Made by a program: the position numbers and the translations under genes. Under the pieces are notes generated by a model that searched no databases, had not been told where the DNA came from, and saw only the letters and a list, made by a program, of their open reading frames with translations. From Anthopleura xanthogrammica (taxonomy: Eukaryota; Cnidaria; Anthozoa; Actiniaria; Actiniidae): 64,000 bases of DNA. Numbering within the stretch: the first letter of the stretch is position 1; every line of letters starts with the position of its first letter. This document shows positions 1 to 10,365 of this stretch, in pieces. The stretch covers positions 496,001 through 560,000 of the forward strand of contig OZ025216.1 in assembly GCA_964019055.1 (NCBI GenBank). Direction: 5' to 3'.

Positions 1-2950
1 TGTCCATATTGAACACCTACTTGCAGTGCTTTATACAGTACAATGTATGGAGACAAAAGAGACAAGTGTTTGATATTTCTCACTTGTTTCTTGAAAGCAG
101 ATACTGAACTGCTGTCAACAAGTTTGTTGAACAGAACTTGTAAATCATCTTGCAACTTTTTCTTGTCTGTTTCAACTTGAGTTGGATGGAAGAACACAGA
201 GTCACAAGTGATATCAAGAGCTGACAGCAGTGATATTGAGAATGCATATTTTAGTAGCTCTTCCTGGTCTAGCATGGGCAGATCATTGAAGATGTCAATA
301 ACCAGCTACAAAAGAATTAAAGAATAGAACAATATCAATAATACCCTGTTCTAAACCACAAATAATGATTAGCTTAAGTTGATTTTTAAGGAGGGATGAA
401 AACGGAGAGCCCAGAGAAAAACCCTCGAAGCACAGGAGAGAAACAACAGAGAAACAAACATACTGACATATGACACCGAGCCCCGCAGGACTTGAACCTG
501 GGTTGCATTGGTGAGAAGCAAGCACTCTCACTGCTACTCCCCCTGTGTTTCCTTACTGACCTATTGACTCATATACTATTTGAACTTTGGATCTTATTGT
601 TAATAATAATTGACTAATTATTAGTGTATAGCATATCTTACCTCTTTAATGATATTGAAAACACTGTTATCACATTCAGGTGCACTTTCAATGATTTGCC
701 TCTGAACACAAAGAATATCAACCATCATTATTGCCTGATCTTTATATCCCATCTTTACAACATTATCTTTTATACATTTAAGCCATAAAGGATTGTCAAA
801 GAGTTCTTCTGTTGTTAATAACCAATTAAGGCTGTCCAGCGACCCCTCTAGATTGTGGTTCACTCTCCAGATAGCATCGTCAAGCTGATCTTTTAATGAT
901 CCATGGGTGAACATGAATGTTTTACTGGTGCCTGTCATTAAGAAAGAAAAATGAAATTCAAACAAGTATATTATTGTAATGTAGATTATTTTTTGATTGA
1001 TCTATCATCAGGACACAGCTAACTCACAGATCAAATTGGAATTTAGCTTAAGTTTTGTGGAGGGATGTAACCTGGATTACACAGAGAAACTCCTTTAAAT
1101 TAAGGGAGAGACCTAACAAACTGAGTCTAGCAATTGAATGCAAGACCTCAGAAGTGAGAGGCGAATGCACAGTTTACTGCTACCCATGCTTGATCAATAA
1201 GGGTTAAGTCCATCCTCGATTATCGTATATATACAGATACTGTATATACTAACCTGAAATATCAATTTGTTCATCTTCAATCCTGTGAAGTTCAATGTAA
1301 TCAGGCATGAACCCTTTCTGTTGATTACACATCCACTCACTCTCAGTAGTGGTTGCTTTTGTGTCAACATATGCAGTTAGTCCATTGTAAAATAACCACA
1401 TTCTTGAATCTTGTGATGCATATTTGAATGTGGTACCGTTGATAATAAAACCAAGAACAGCATACATTTTTAATATCCATTGATGTAGTGGATGCCACAA
1501 GGCACTATTCATCTGTCCTATGACATCTTTATTGTCAGTTGTCCATTTACATGTGTCCTTCCATTGTTCTGTGAATAATTTCATCAACACTTCTAAACAA
1601 TACAAGATCTGGGAGTTTGTACACCAGAAAGTTGACTCATTATCAGCAGATGGTGAATCATGCTTGTCTTCTGTGATACTGTCGACATTAGAATGAACAA
1701 CTGGATCAGACTTGCATTCTTTACCACTACCAACCAAGTTCTTTTCAATTTGATTGACTGAACAAGTATTTGAATATTCTTTCATATGACATTGAAACCG
1801 TTTAAAGATAAAGTCTATTATCCTTTGTATCACATGAAGTTGTTGATTCTTGTCAGTAATGTGTTCACACAGTAATGTCAAACCATCTAACAGTACCTGG
1901 ACCAAAGTGGAACAGTTTTGCATTGTTGCAAAACTGGGTAGTAAGCAGTCAAACACCACAGTGAACAAATCACTGTCTTGGAAAGAAACGGTAGCAGAAA
2001 CAATGTCTTGTAGTACAAATGGTAAAGCATCTTCATGTGTGTTCATTAAACACTAAAAAAGAGTTGGAATATACAAATGATTATTTATAATTTATCTATT
2101 AATTAGATTGATAAAAAGAAATAATACCGGTAACCACTTTCAAATTTGCTAAACCAATTCAAGGAGCCTTGATTGAAGCTCTGAGGGATTGCACTGCTAC
2201 TTGTTTATTACATCTAGTTAGGAAATAAGTAGGTCAGTTTTGGAGGGCTAACTTCCACCTCCTACCATCAGTGTACTGCCCATAATAGTACCAAAATTGG
2301 TATCAGTAGGGTAATTGGTAGGGTGTTGGCATATTGTTGGTAGGTTGAGTGACGGTAGGTTAACAGTAAGTTATCCATATGCTGATGGTATGCTGTTGGC
2401 CAACACCCTACTGACACTGATTTTGGGGTAGAACAGTGTCGTTTACTGTTCCCATACTAGCCCAAATATATAACATAATTTAAAGATAAAAAACCACATT
2501 TATCTTTGATTTTCTTAAGACTATAAATATCACAAGGATTAAGAATAAGAAGTAGCAATGTTTTACCTCGGCCAGTAACAGTTCCCAGCCCATTTCTTTG
2601 ATAATCAAGATATAAAAACCTGTGCCGAACTTTGGTATGGCTGGAAAACTTTCCAAATAGCAAGCATCAGTACTGTTAAAGCAACGACCCTGTCGCCATG
2701 CCTTGTAAAGCCAAAGATGGATTTTTCGATGAAGTGCATAAGTTTCTATAGGGAGTACTGTATTTTTGTTGATAGACAATCCTTGAGATATTTCATTGAT
2801 AGCTTCTTTGATGATCTTTACAACTGCAATAAACTCGTGTTTCTGAAGGTTTTGCTCAAGATTCATCATTTTCTTCCCGAGCAGAAAAGCTGACTGTATG
2901 ATAACAGTTTCTTGGCAGTACTCCATATCTAGATATTTTATTTTATTCAT
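1..2950 (-). CDS. GEMIN4: GEMIN4-like protein, N-terminal and middle part (3' end beyond window)
   Basis: Four coding exons are visible on the minus strand: 2950-2567, 2052-1254, 931-642 and about 305 down to the left edge. They join in frame at GT-AG borders (phases 0, 1, 0). The protein is helical with no membrane span or catalytic motif. The N-terminus (IIQSAFLLGKKM, then IKEAINEISQ and HRKIHLWLYKAW) aligns from memory with the start of human Gemin4 (FLLAEQLF, VEALREISS). Exon 3 (LFDNPLWLKCIKDN) also resembles the Gemin4 middle. Gemin4 is a subunit of the SMN complex that builds spliceosomal snRNPs. The start ATG at 2950 lies downstream of a TISU-type ATG that opens an 11-codon ORF. Family divergence is high, so the name is a moderate-confidence call; the gene model itself is firmer. 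Introns hold two SINE copies. Confidence 0.6.
370..545 (-). mobile_element. tRNA-derived SINE copy in GEMIN4-like intron
   Basis: Read on the minus strand it begins with a tRNA-like head (GTAGCAGTGAGAGTGCTTGC, then B-box-like GGTTCAAGTCC). It continues with the family body: a CTTCGAGGG-TTTTTCTCTGG module, then a TTAAGCTAA tail region. The same head and body recur at about ten other places in the window. Confidence 0.6.
985..1195 (-). mobile_element. tRNA-derived SINE copy in GEMIN4-like intron
   Basis: Minus-strand copy with the family modules in order: GCAGTAAAC head, TTGTTAGGTCTCTCCCTTAA body, AGTTTCTCTGTG, and the 3' module ending in a GATCTGTGAGTTAGCTGTG-like stretch. Diverged in the head. 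Confidence 0.55.
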
Positions 2951-3468
2951 CTGATATTTTGCAGATTTCTAACTGCACAACCACTCTATCTCGTCGTCCG
3001 CCATCTTGTATGAGGGCTAGGACCGGCAGTCTGGGAACTAACTGTGTGGGATTCCTGTGGAAACTGTGCCGTGATTTCCGGTTCCGGTATCTTATGGGAT
3101 TTTTACCACCAGCTAATTGGCAGAATTTCAGTAGGCTAGTAATTTCTCCCAGTAACAGAAAGCTTACCCTGGGGTCCAGAGGTTATCTATTTTCACTCTG
3201 GCAGTTGCTGTTTTTACAGGAAGTTGTGCTTGTCTAGGGGTAAAGAGGTAACCAGAGGTAAAGTTGGGTTGCACGCAGGCTAGATTTGATATTGCTGCAG
3301 CAAAAAAATCATACAAATATGTGGCATCAAGTTTTATTTACAATAAAACACTACAATAACATACTACAATTGTTATATATATATATAAATGCTATTGCTA
3401 CAACATACTACAATTTTAGGGTCACATTTTTGCATGTGCATGTTATAATCTAGGATTAAATCTACTAT
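2951..3468. other. Intergenic: GEMIN4-like 5' region and MED22 3' UTR
   Basis: No coding exon seen. The left part carries the GEMIN4-like 5' leader with a CAAGATGGCGGAC motif (minus strand, ATG at 3004-3002). The right part holds the MED22 3' UTR with AATAAA signals on the minus strand near 3333-3345 and a short TA repeat near 3378. Confidence 0.6.
2969..3004 (-). promoter_or_regulatory. TISU-like start element with 11-codon upstream ORF before GEMIN4-like CDS
   Basis: The minus strand reads ACAAGATGGCGGAC, a match to the TISU/YY1 consensus (SAASATGGCGGC). Its ATG opens MADDEIEWLCS and stops at 2969, 19 bases before the ATG used for the long frame at 2950. It may be a true uORF, or the real first exon if a splice site was missed. 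Confidence 0.5.
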
Positions 3469-4332
3469 TCAATGATATGGCGATGAATAAAATGCTTCTT
3501 CTAGTCCATAGAGTGTGATAGCAATATCTTCTTTTAGATTCATCAGCTGTTTATCTGTTTGCTGTTGCATGTTAGATAATCTTGATGTTCTTTCTGAGAT
3601 ACTTTCATTTACAGATGGGAAGTCGTTCAAGATCAGAAATTCTTTGATGTCTGAGACAAGTTTCATTAATGATTCTCCAGCTCTGACCTATGGAGAAAAC
3701 ACAAGTTATCAAGTCATTAACCTATGCATTTGCAATTGAGCAGAAAAAAGGTGATCGATAAATCAACACTCTTGTAAAGCCTCATTTCCTACCACTACCA
3801 GAATCCCTTACACATTTTCAGGAGGGAATAAAAATTTGAATAAGAAAGAAAATTATGAAAGCATTCTGGTAGCTGCAGTAAAAGATGCCATCAAACCAAT
3901 TGCCTGTTTACTTTGATTTTCTCTTTTTTGTTTCAATCAGTGACTATTTTTGCATGTCAAGCAAACTCATAAGGAAAATATTTGTCGTATTAAAACACAC
4001 TCACAATATTTGCTGCCCTAACATTGGATTCATACTGATCTTGTACTACTTGTGTTACACAAGCCACTTGAGATTCTTCCTCAACCTGGAATATATCGAA
4101 ATATACTACGTATACATTATTGTGCATGTCTATATAAAGAGGAATATAGGATCATAAGCTTACTATTAGGGTGTTATTGTTGATTATAATGAACCCTTTT
4201 GCCTACCTTGGAACATTTTAATATTTCAGTAAAATTATCAAGAATAGACTTCACGTCATCCTTTAGCCTTTTGGTATATGATTTTAGCAGAGTTTCTTTG
4301 CTTTGGGGTAGAGATCGGCTTGGTTGGGACAT
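3469..4332 (-). CDS. MED22: Mediator subunit 22 (surfeit locus protein 5)
   Basis: Three exons, 4332-4207, 4085-4005 and 3687-3469, give a 141-residue protein, the length of the short human isoform (140). The start reads [19 protein letters not shown] and exon 1 continues [17 protein letters not shown]. Exon 2 supplies VRAANI and exon 3 begins [20 protein letters not shown] followed by [10 protein letters not shown], all hallmark MED22 stretches. MED22 sits in the Mediator head module and pairs with MED11 in RNA polymerase II initiation. The gene is head to head with RPL7A, the same arrangement as SURF5/SURF3 in vertebrates. A TISU-type ATG at 4371 in the leader opens only MADTM and stops. 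Poly(A) signals lie near 3333-3345. Confidence 0.96.
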
Positions 4333-4463
4333 GTTTTTCACAGCTCTTTCTTCTTACATAGTGTCCGCCATCTTGAATCCGCTGACTGTAAAGCATTGTG
4401 GGATAGCTTTCAATTTCCCACAGTGCAAAGCGCGACTGGTCCTCTTCGTCGCCATCTGTAAAA
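4333..4463. promoter_or_regulatory. Bidirectional MED22/RPL7A promoter
   Basis: Only 131 bases separate the two start codons. It contains a YY1/TISU element (minus CAAGATGGCGGAC around 4365-4376), two TGTGGGA-type motifs in inverted orientation (ATTGTGGGATAG and TTTCCCACAGTG), and a pyrimidine-rich CCTCTTCGTC before the RPL7A ATG that fits a 5'TOP start. No TATA box is evident. Confidence 0.75.
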
Positions 4464-7144
4464 ATGGTAAGAACTAAGAGAAGAATATGTGAACTTCATC
4501 CATTTATATCTCGTTCATCGCGTTATTTTTTGGAATATCTGTGTTCTCATTTGAAATAAAGATGTTATAACTTTCCTATCAGTGTGTCATTTTGACCGCA
4601 AAATCTTTAGAAAAGCTGTACTTTGTCACTGACTTTAGTGTTATGGTTCTCACGTTAGGATTTACCCAAATCTCTCTAGTTTATAAAAATCTTTCTATTT
4701 TTTATCATGTTATATTTAAAGACTTTGTTGTTGAACTCTTGATGTCTGTGAGGAAAGCATTTATGAATTATAATCCATGCTTTTAGATTATTTCCTGTAA
4801 TATTCTTTGTATTCTATGTATGTTGATAATGTGGTAGTTAGTAAACTTGAATACTATGCTCGTGTAGCTCTTCATAAGTATATTGATTGTATCCATCGTC
4901 TTTATTTCAGCCTAAAACTAAGAGGGTCAAGGTTAAGAAGGTGGCCCCTGCCCCTTATGCAGCAGCCAAGCAAGTCCCTAAGAAGACTGTCAACCCACTA
5001 ATTGAAAAGAGGCCAAAGAACTTTGGTATTGGTAAGTATGACTTTATACTTACACTATCGGATAATAATTGGGACATGAGTCTGATGCATACTACCCCCA
5101 GCTCACAGCCCATGTTGAGTAGAAAAAAAACATGAAAATTATTGGTGGATGGTATACTATCAAATATGTTCAATCTAATGTTTCTCATTTACAAGTTTCT
5201 GGCATTGTTGACTTATTCTGAAACACAGTAAGGTTTTACTAGTTTCCACAATCAGCTGGGTTTTATCAATGTTATCCTTGCGATAGCTATAGAACCATGT
5301 GAATTTGTTGATGTTAATTACATTCAAAATTATCAATATGTAGGTGGTGACATTCAGCCTAAAAGGGATCTTGGAAGGTTTGTTAGATGGCCAAGATATA
5401 TCCGGCTGCAGCGACAAAAGGCCATTCTTTACCAACGCTTGAAGGTTCCCCCAGCAATCAACCAATTTACACAGACATTGGACAGACAGGCTGGTAAGAA
5501 CCAGGGTTGTTTCTCTGTATGATACGATACTGTTGTTAATCAAAAATTTGTACATTGGCAATGTTACTGTCATGTATGTAATATGGATATTTGTTTCCCT
5601 AAAAAATTATTTTCATAAAATTCATGAAGATGTGGGGAATATAGGGTGGTATAGTCCTATTAGTCCACTCACCTCTGGGGTCGCAGGTTAGATTCCTGGA
5701 CTAAGCATCACATGTGAGAGATTGTAGGTCTCTCCCTTGATTCAATAATTTTTCTCTGAGTTCTTCAATTTCTTCTTCCTTGGCAATACCCAACACTAGA
5801 TTCAAATTTGATCTGTAAGTTAACCATACCCTGACTTATGATAGACCATCCCTTAGGTGGTCACAGGATTTGATCAAATTGATTTTTGGGTTGTTTTGTG
5901 ATGTGAACTGTCTTGCAAACATTTATTCTGTTCAATAACATGACATATTTCCCTACCTTGTTTTTAGCCACCCAGTTATTTAAGCTTCTGCACAAGTACC
6001 GTCCAGAGACAAAGGCAGAAAAGAAAGTCAGGCTCACAGCCAAAGCTGAACAAAAAGCTGAAGGCAAAGAGGAGGCTTCTGGCAAGAAACCAGTGGTTAT
6101 AAAGTATGGTATCAACCACATCACTAGTTTAGTTGAGAACAAGAAGGCGCAGCTGGTTGTCATTGCACATGACGTTGACCCAATTGAGGTGAATATATTG
6201 AGGTTATTCTGTAACATTGTAAAAGATTCTGTTCACTAGCTTCTTAGCCTGGGTTTGCACAGTACTGCACAAATATTCAATCGTTCAAAAAGTTGTAGGT
6301 TTAGACATTTTGTTTACATAGAACTGTGCTATCTGGACCAAAATTCAAATTCCTAGCCGAGCAAATTTGGGACCTGGTTCAGTGTGAATGGTATTTGCAG
6401 GATTTTTGTACAGTAAAGAATTTGTTCGGTACTGTGTCAACCCAGCCTTACATACTATACAATGCTCTAGTTCACAAATATAAATTTCAGCATTAAGATT
6501 ACTTTGGACATGTCTAAGACAGGTGTTTTTTAATTGTTGTTTCTAGATTGTTGTATGGCTGCCAGCCCTTTGCAGAAAGATGAATGTTCCATACTGTGTT
6601 GTGAAGAGCAAAGCAAGGTTAGTACACTACCAGATTTACTCCCATTTTACATGTCCAACTCAGCCAAGATGCCTGGGTTTTTGTTTTTTTGATCAAAAAA
6701 TTACTAACTCAAACCATTGGAAATTTGATTGAAAGAAACCAAAAACCCAGACATTTCAAATTATAGCTAGTTGTTTTGGTTGAGTAATTATGAAGATATA
6801 AAAGACTGAATTTGCACAAAATTAGTAAAGGGTTGGAGTCCCCACATAAAGATGTTATATTAACTAATGAGTTAAAAGGAAGGTCAGGGGTTTACAGCTG
6901 TTTATTTTGCTTTCTTAGGTTGGGTAAGGTTGTGCACAAGAAAACTGCCACTGCACTCTGCTTCACTGGTGTCCGTCCAGAAGACAAGCACTCCCTAAAC
7001 AACCTCGTAGAGTCTGTCAAGACTAACTATAATGATCGCTTTGATGAGATCAGAAGACACTGGGGAGGTGGAATCATGGGACCTAAGTCTTTGGCTGCTA
7101 CTGCTAAAATCGAGAAGGCCAAGCTCAAGGAAATGAAAGTGTAG
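4464..7144 (+). CDS. RPL7A: 60S ribosomal protein L7a (eL8)
   Basis: Six coding exons: 4464-4466, 4911-5031, 5344-5493, 5968-6188, 6547-6617 and 6919-7144, 792 bases, 263 residues (human 266). The first coding exon is just the ATG, followed directly by GTAAGA, a layout also known from human RPL7A. Diagnostic stretches are [51 protein letters not shown] and [15 protein letters not shown]. It is a component of the large ribosomal subunit. AATAAA lies at 7164. In mammals the introns host SNORD24 and SNORD36; I found no convincing C/D pair here, whereas a SNORD24-like unit lies in the neighbouring host gene. Introns carry a SINE (about 5643-5880) and a foldback element (6244-6448). Confidence 0.98.
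5643..5880 (+). mobile_element. tRNA-derived SINE in RPL7A intron 3
   Basis: Plus-strand copy: TGGTATAGTCCTATTAGTCC head, B-box-like GGTTAGATTCC, CATGTGAGAG, TCTCTCCCTTGATT, and the 3' module GATCTGTAAGTTAACCATAC. It ends in GATTTGATCAAATT. Confidence 0.65.
6244..6448. mobile_element. Short inverted-repeat element (MITE-like) in RPL7A intron 4
   Basis: Ends are inverted: left GCCTGGGTTTGCACAGTACT, right a reverse complement of GGCTGGGTTGACACAGTACC. About 200 bases with no coding capacity. Confidence 0.6.
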
Positions 7145-8254
7145 ACGTAAAATTGTGCTGAGAAATAAAATCAGAATAACCTTTATTTGCAGTTGTTGAT
7201 TTATCTTGGTTATATAGTATGAATCCTTCTGATGAGAATAAAAGAACAAGACATGGTTGCCATGTTGGTTGAAATATTAATAGAAACCAAGACCAAATCT
7301 TTTGTTCGAGTCAATCAACATGGCAGCTATGACATAGTCCCTCTTCCCTTCTAACTCAGTTGAGTCGGATTTCCCCCCTAACTTTGTTGTGTGGGAGTGT
7401 GAGGCAGCATGCTTAGAGAGGGAGAGTAGGGTTCCTACTTTTCCTTTCCCCATGTGTTGCTTCAACCTCGAAAACCCAACTCGACTGAGTTAGGAGGGAA
7501 AAGAGAGACTGTTAATAGTTTACTGTACAAGGATTTAAATTTATTGTTTTGGTGCTGGAAAGCAAATGTTTTCAAAATAAATGTATTAGAGTAATTTTAC
7601 CTGCCCTGTGAAAAAATTGGCAAACTAATAGTAGACTATCAATCCATTGTTGTCTTTTCAACTAGTATTATCTTCTAGGTGATTTTGCTTTTATTAGCCA
7701 ATCAGCGATTTCAGCGTGATATTAAAACATGAAAACAACAGCTTTTTGTTGAAAATACAGAAAATACAACTCATTGGTGGAAAGATTCATGAAATATCTG
7801 AGAAATAGCATATTTTGTCCTTGTGGTGGAGACATTTCATTTTGAGTAGAGGTTAAAGAAAATACTTGGAAATGGTTCCTGTGACAAACAATGCACTGCG
7901 TGCCTAGGCTCCAATTCACCTGGTAGTCATCTTTATTTCATGAGCTAAATGAGATAACTAAATGTCATTCACTGTTGCAGTATGATGATGCTTTGATTCA
8001 GTGCAGTATTGTGATTGAATGCATTTTTTAATACTAAAACTCTCATGTGGCACTTAATAGAGTAAGGACAGGTAAATGAGCAATGGACTACCATCAAGCA
8101 AAGAAATCATGAGAGGACTAGTCATAAAGGAACAGGGCAATCATGGAAAGGCACAAAGGAATGTATAAAAAAAGTTCAACACAGGACTGTACTACTTCAT
8201 GCTTTTATTTGTCTATTTGCCCTTTGTCACATTAGAAACACTTTGTTACACATT
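7145..8254. other. Intergenic between RPL7A and the snoRNA host, with foldback elements
   Basis: No coding exon recognised. About 7249-7330 carries a diverged copy of the CATGGCTGCCATGTTGATTG repeat found in tandem near 28800. About 7338-7511 is an inverted-repeat element. The rest (7512-8254) shows nothing I can name; the right end holds AATAAA signals on the minus strand for the neighbouring transcript. Confidence 0.5.
7338..7511. mobile_element. MITE-like inverted repeat
   Basis: Left arm GTCCCTCTTCCCTTCTAACT then CAGTTGAGTCGG. The right end carries CGACTGAGTTAGGAGGGAAA then AGAGAGAC, its reverse complement with a few differences. Non-coding. Confidence 0.55.
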
Positions 8255-8408
8255 TATTTTAAGAATTTTATTTCAACAAGTGTGTTAATCTTGGTCTTGA
8301 TTTGCACAGCCGTCTTGCAGCAGTTGTTCATTGCCATCAATCTGCAACACAAAAACAGAAGTACGTGAAGATGATCATACATCTGATACAATGTTTTTAA
8401 AACAATTC

Positions 8409-8488
8409 CAAAGGCCTCAGGTATATATGATTTTCATCATTACAAGCTTCAAGAGTAGCAAATATTTTTTAGTCATCATTGACCTTTG
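8409..8488 (-). ncRNA. SNORD76: Box C/D snoRNA, SNORD76-like
   Basis: Minus strand: terminal stem CAAAGG/CCTTTG, box C ATGATGA (8479-8473), internal C' ATGATGA and box D CTGA (8420-8417). The segment TATTTGCTACTCTTGAAGC followed by the C' box closely resembles human SNORD76. TTTGCTAC is complementary to the conserved 28S stretch GTAGCAAATA. It sits in the last intron of the host. Confidence 0.82.
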
Positions 8489-8636
8489 AATTCAAAAAAT
8501 AAAGAAAATTCTTCATTACCTTGTGTACAAAACCAGGCATAGTGGAAACTGCCCTAGGCACTTCTAGATGAACTATAAGGAAAGAATCTTATATCAAAAG
8601 ATGATATTAACAATGCAACTCAAAATATTAACAATG

Positions 8637-8726
8637 GTCATACATCAGGTGTATATTCCAGTATTTTTTTAATCATGTTACTTATAGGAATCATATGTCC
8701 CTAACTGATATTCATCATCGTATGAC
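8637..8726 (-). ncRNA. SNORD74: Box C/D snoRNA, SNORD74-like
   Basis: Minus strand: perfect 7-bp terminal stem GTCATAC/GTATGAC, box C ATGATGA (8718-8712), box D CTGA (8648-8645). The internal guide TTAGGGACAT is followed by a degenerate D' (ATGA). Human SNORD74 carries the same TAGGGACAT guide before CTGA. Confidence 0.8.
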
Positions 8727-8887
8727 GTCATCAGATATTACATTATCCTATTAACAAAACTTACAGTAACTGTTGTTTCTGGCCAGTATTGGTTTGATTT
8801 CTTTAGCTGTTGCAGCACCTATCAGACAAAAACATCAATTAAGGAAAAATGCGAGAATAGGAATTTCACATCAAGATCACATCACAA

Positions 8888-8961
8888 TGGTATCAGTATA
8901 AATAAATGTTAGCTTCATTTTATTTCAGATGAACTATGCTTTATAATCGCATCATGTACCA
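8888..8961 (-). ncRNA. Box C/D snoRNA with 28S guide GCATAGTTCA
   Basis: Minus strand: stem TGGTA/TACCA, box C ATGATGC (8955-8949), D' CTGA (8928-8925), D CTGA (8896-8893). The D' guide AGCATAGTTCAT matches the guide in the SNORD44-like unit at 9353 and is complementary to 28S GAACTATGC, the target attributed to SNORD77/80. The two units look like paralogues. Confidence 0.7.
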
Positions 8962-9104
8962 CAACACTTGCACAACATAAAAGTAATATTATTCAACTTA
9001 CATTTTATTGCTCAGTCAATTTTCATACTGGTTTCTGTAACATGAGAATACAAGAAAGTTAGATTCAGCACTGGTTGAACACTGCATAGAGAATATGTTC
9101 AAAT

Positions 9105-9186
9105 GGGTTATATCAGATAGGGGCGAAATTTTGTCATCACTATTTTCAGCTGACAAAAAAAATTTCTTATATCATCATATTATGTT
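9105..9186 (-). ncRNA. SNORD80: Box C/D snoRNA, SNORD80-like
   Basis: Minus strand: box C ATGATGA (9178-9172), D' CTGA near 9153-9150, C' TGATGA, D CTGA (9116-9113). The guide before D, TTTCGCCCCTAT, is complementary to 28S ATAGGGGCGAAA, as in human SNORD80 (TTTCGCTCCTAT). The terminal stem is weak. Confidence 0.72.
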
Positions 9187-9352
9187 CCCACAGGCAGTAA
9201 AAATTAAAAGTTACAATAATTATAGATAGATTTACCTTACACTGTAGAACAAAGGGCTGACACAGAGTCTCATATGCTGCAGCCTAAAAGCAAAGTAATA
9301 TAATATTGATTAACAATTGGCATAACATAAAGATTAGGGTGAATATATGCTG

Positions 9353-9434
9353 TAGTGGTGTCAGTTAGAGCTAATACATAAACTTCATTGATATTCAGAG
9401 TGAACTATGCAACAATCTATCATCATGTACCACT
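9353..9434 (-). ncRNA. SNORD44: Box C/D snoRNA, SNORD44-like with a second 28S guide
   Basis: Minus strand: perfect stem TAGTGGT/ACCACTA, box C ATGATGA (9426-9420), D' CTGA (9398-9395), D CTGA (9364-9361). The D guide TGTATTAGCTCTAA is complementary to 18S TTAGAGCTAATACA, the SNORD44 target (A166 in human numbering). The D' guide GCATAGTTCACT pairs with 28S GTGAACTATGC. Confidence 0.85.
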
Positions 9435-9589
9435 AGAAGAACAGAAATATGGTAAACAAATTACTATTACTCACCTTTTTGAGTGGCTCCCATATTCTTA
9501 GGCAGTTCTTCTCTGTACCAAAAAAGTTAGAATGGATTAGTAATTAGCCATATAATTTACTTGTGTTTTAACAAGTAGGATAGTCAGGA

Positions 9590-9668
9590 ATATCTCAGCG
9601 ATCTTGGTGGTATTGCTAGTGTTATCACTTTACATCAAATAGCAAATATTAGTGATCATCACCGATAT
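9590..9668 (-). ncRNA. SNORD24: Box C/D snoRNA, SNORD24-like
   Basis: Minus strand: stem ATATC/GATAT, box C TGATGA (9661-9656), D CTGA (9598-9595). The D guide TACCACCAAGATCG before CTGA and the upstream guide AATATTTGCTAT both match human SNORD24 (ACCACCAAGATCGCTGA; AATATTTGCTATCTGA). In human this snoRNA lies in an RPL7A intron; here it is in the separate host about 2.5 kb downstream of RPL7A. Confidence 0.85.
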
Positions 9669-9877
9669 CTCATACACGTGTATTACATTGATAATTCTAT
9701 AATTATTTCTTTACCATGATTTATGGTGGTATTGTGGAGATCACCACAAGGCTAGCTGTTACTGTTGCTTGTGTTTTCATACCATGAAGCATCTTGCCAT
9801 AAGGATATTCTGGAAGTTAAGCAGATATGCATTACTTTGGTTTCTCTATTTAAAATAATGACATAAAATCAGTTCAT

Positions 9878-9945
9878 CATGCATCAGGCCTATCGATCAA
9901 CAATCATTATTTTTCATCGCTTATAATGATTTCATCATGTGCATG
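9878..9945 (-). ncRNA. Box C/D snoRNA, guide TTGATCGATAGGC
   Basis: Minus strand: stem CATGCA/TGCATG, box C ATGATGA (9938-9932), D CTGA (9887-9884). The element before D is TTGTTGATCGATAGGC. I do not recognise its rRNA target or human counterpart, but the box spacing and stem are standard. Confidence 0.68.
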
Positions 9946-10271
9946 CCTCTTTATTTCTAACTAAATTTCTTTATTTCTGCCTGCATGTTTGTTGGAGAAA
10001 TATTGAATATATAAATAGCTTGGATTCAGAGAGACACACCCTACCCCCCTCCCCCCTCCACTTGTGTCCCCTAAGGATAAATTTCTGTCACGTGATAAAG
10101 CCAACCTACATACCTCGACATGCTTAGCAAAAGCGAACTGCTAAGATAGGTTTTTTTGATAACCAGACAAGTACAGTCAACCTCTAGAAGAGTTCTGGAT
10201 GAAACAAAGACGAGATACGTTAACTAAAGTGAATAATCATCCATTATAAGCATGTGGTACATTTCAAGACG

Positions 10272-10365
10272 AAATGGTCCAGTGTTGATCAGATACTTCA
10301 ATCTTTCACAGGATTTACCTCAGAGAGATTCCTTTATGTGTAAATCATCATTTACCCGACCATTT
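10272..10365 (-). ncRNA. SNORD79: Box C/D snoRNA candidate, SNORD79-like guide
   Basis: Minus strand: outer stem AAATGGTC/GACCATTT, box C ATGATGA (10351-10345), D' CTGA (10323-10320) preceded by GGAATCTCT, D CTGA (10292-10289). Human SNORD79 has GGGAATCTCT before CTGA. The outer stem lies farther from the boxes than usual. Confidence 0.6.

Noticed and set aside
370..545. True tRNA gene
   Set aside because: Only A/B-box-like words, no full cloverleaf, and the body continues into a shared non-tRNA module found at about ten other sites: a SINE.
4467..6918. SNORD24/SNORD36 in RPL7A introns
   Set aside because: No RTGATGA with a CTGA 60-90 bases downstream and a closing stem was found on the plus strand; isolated CTGA or TGATG words only.
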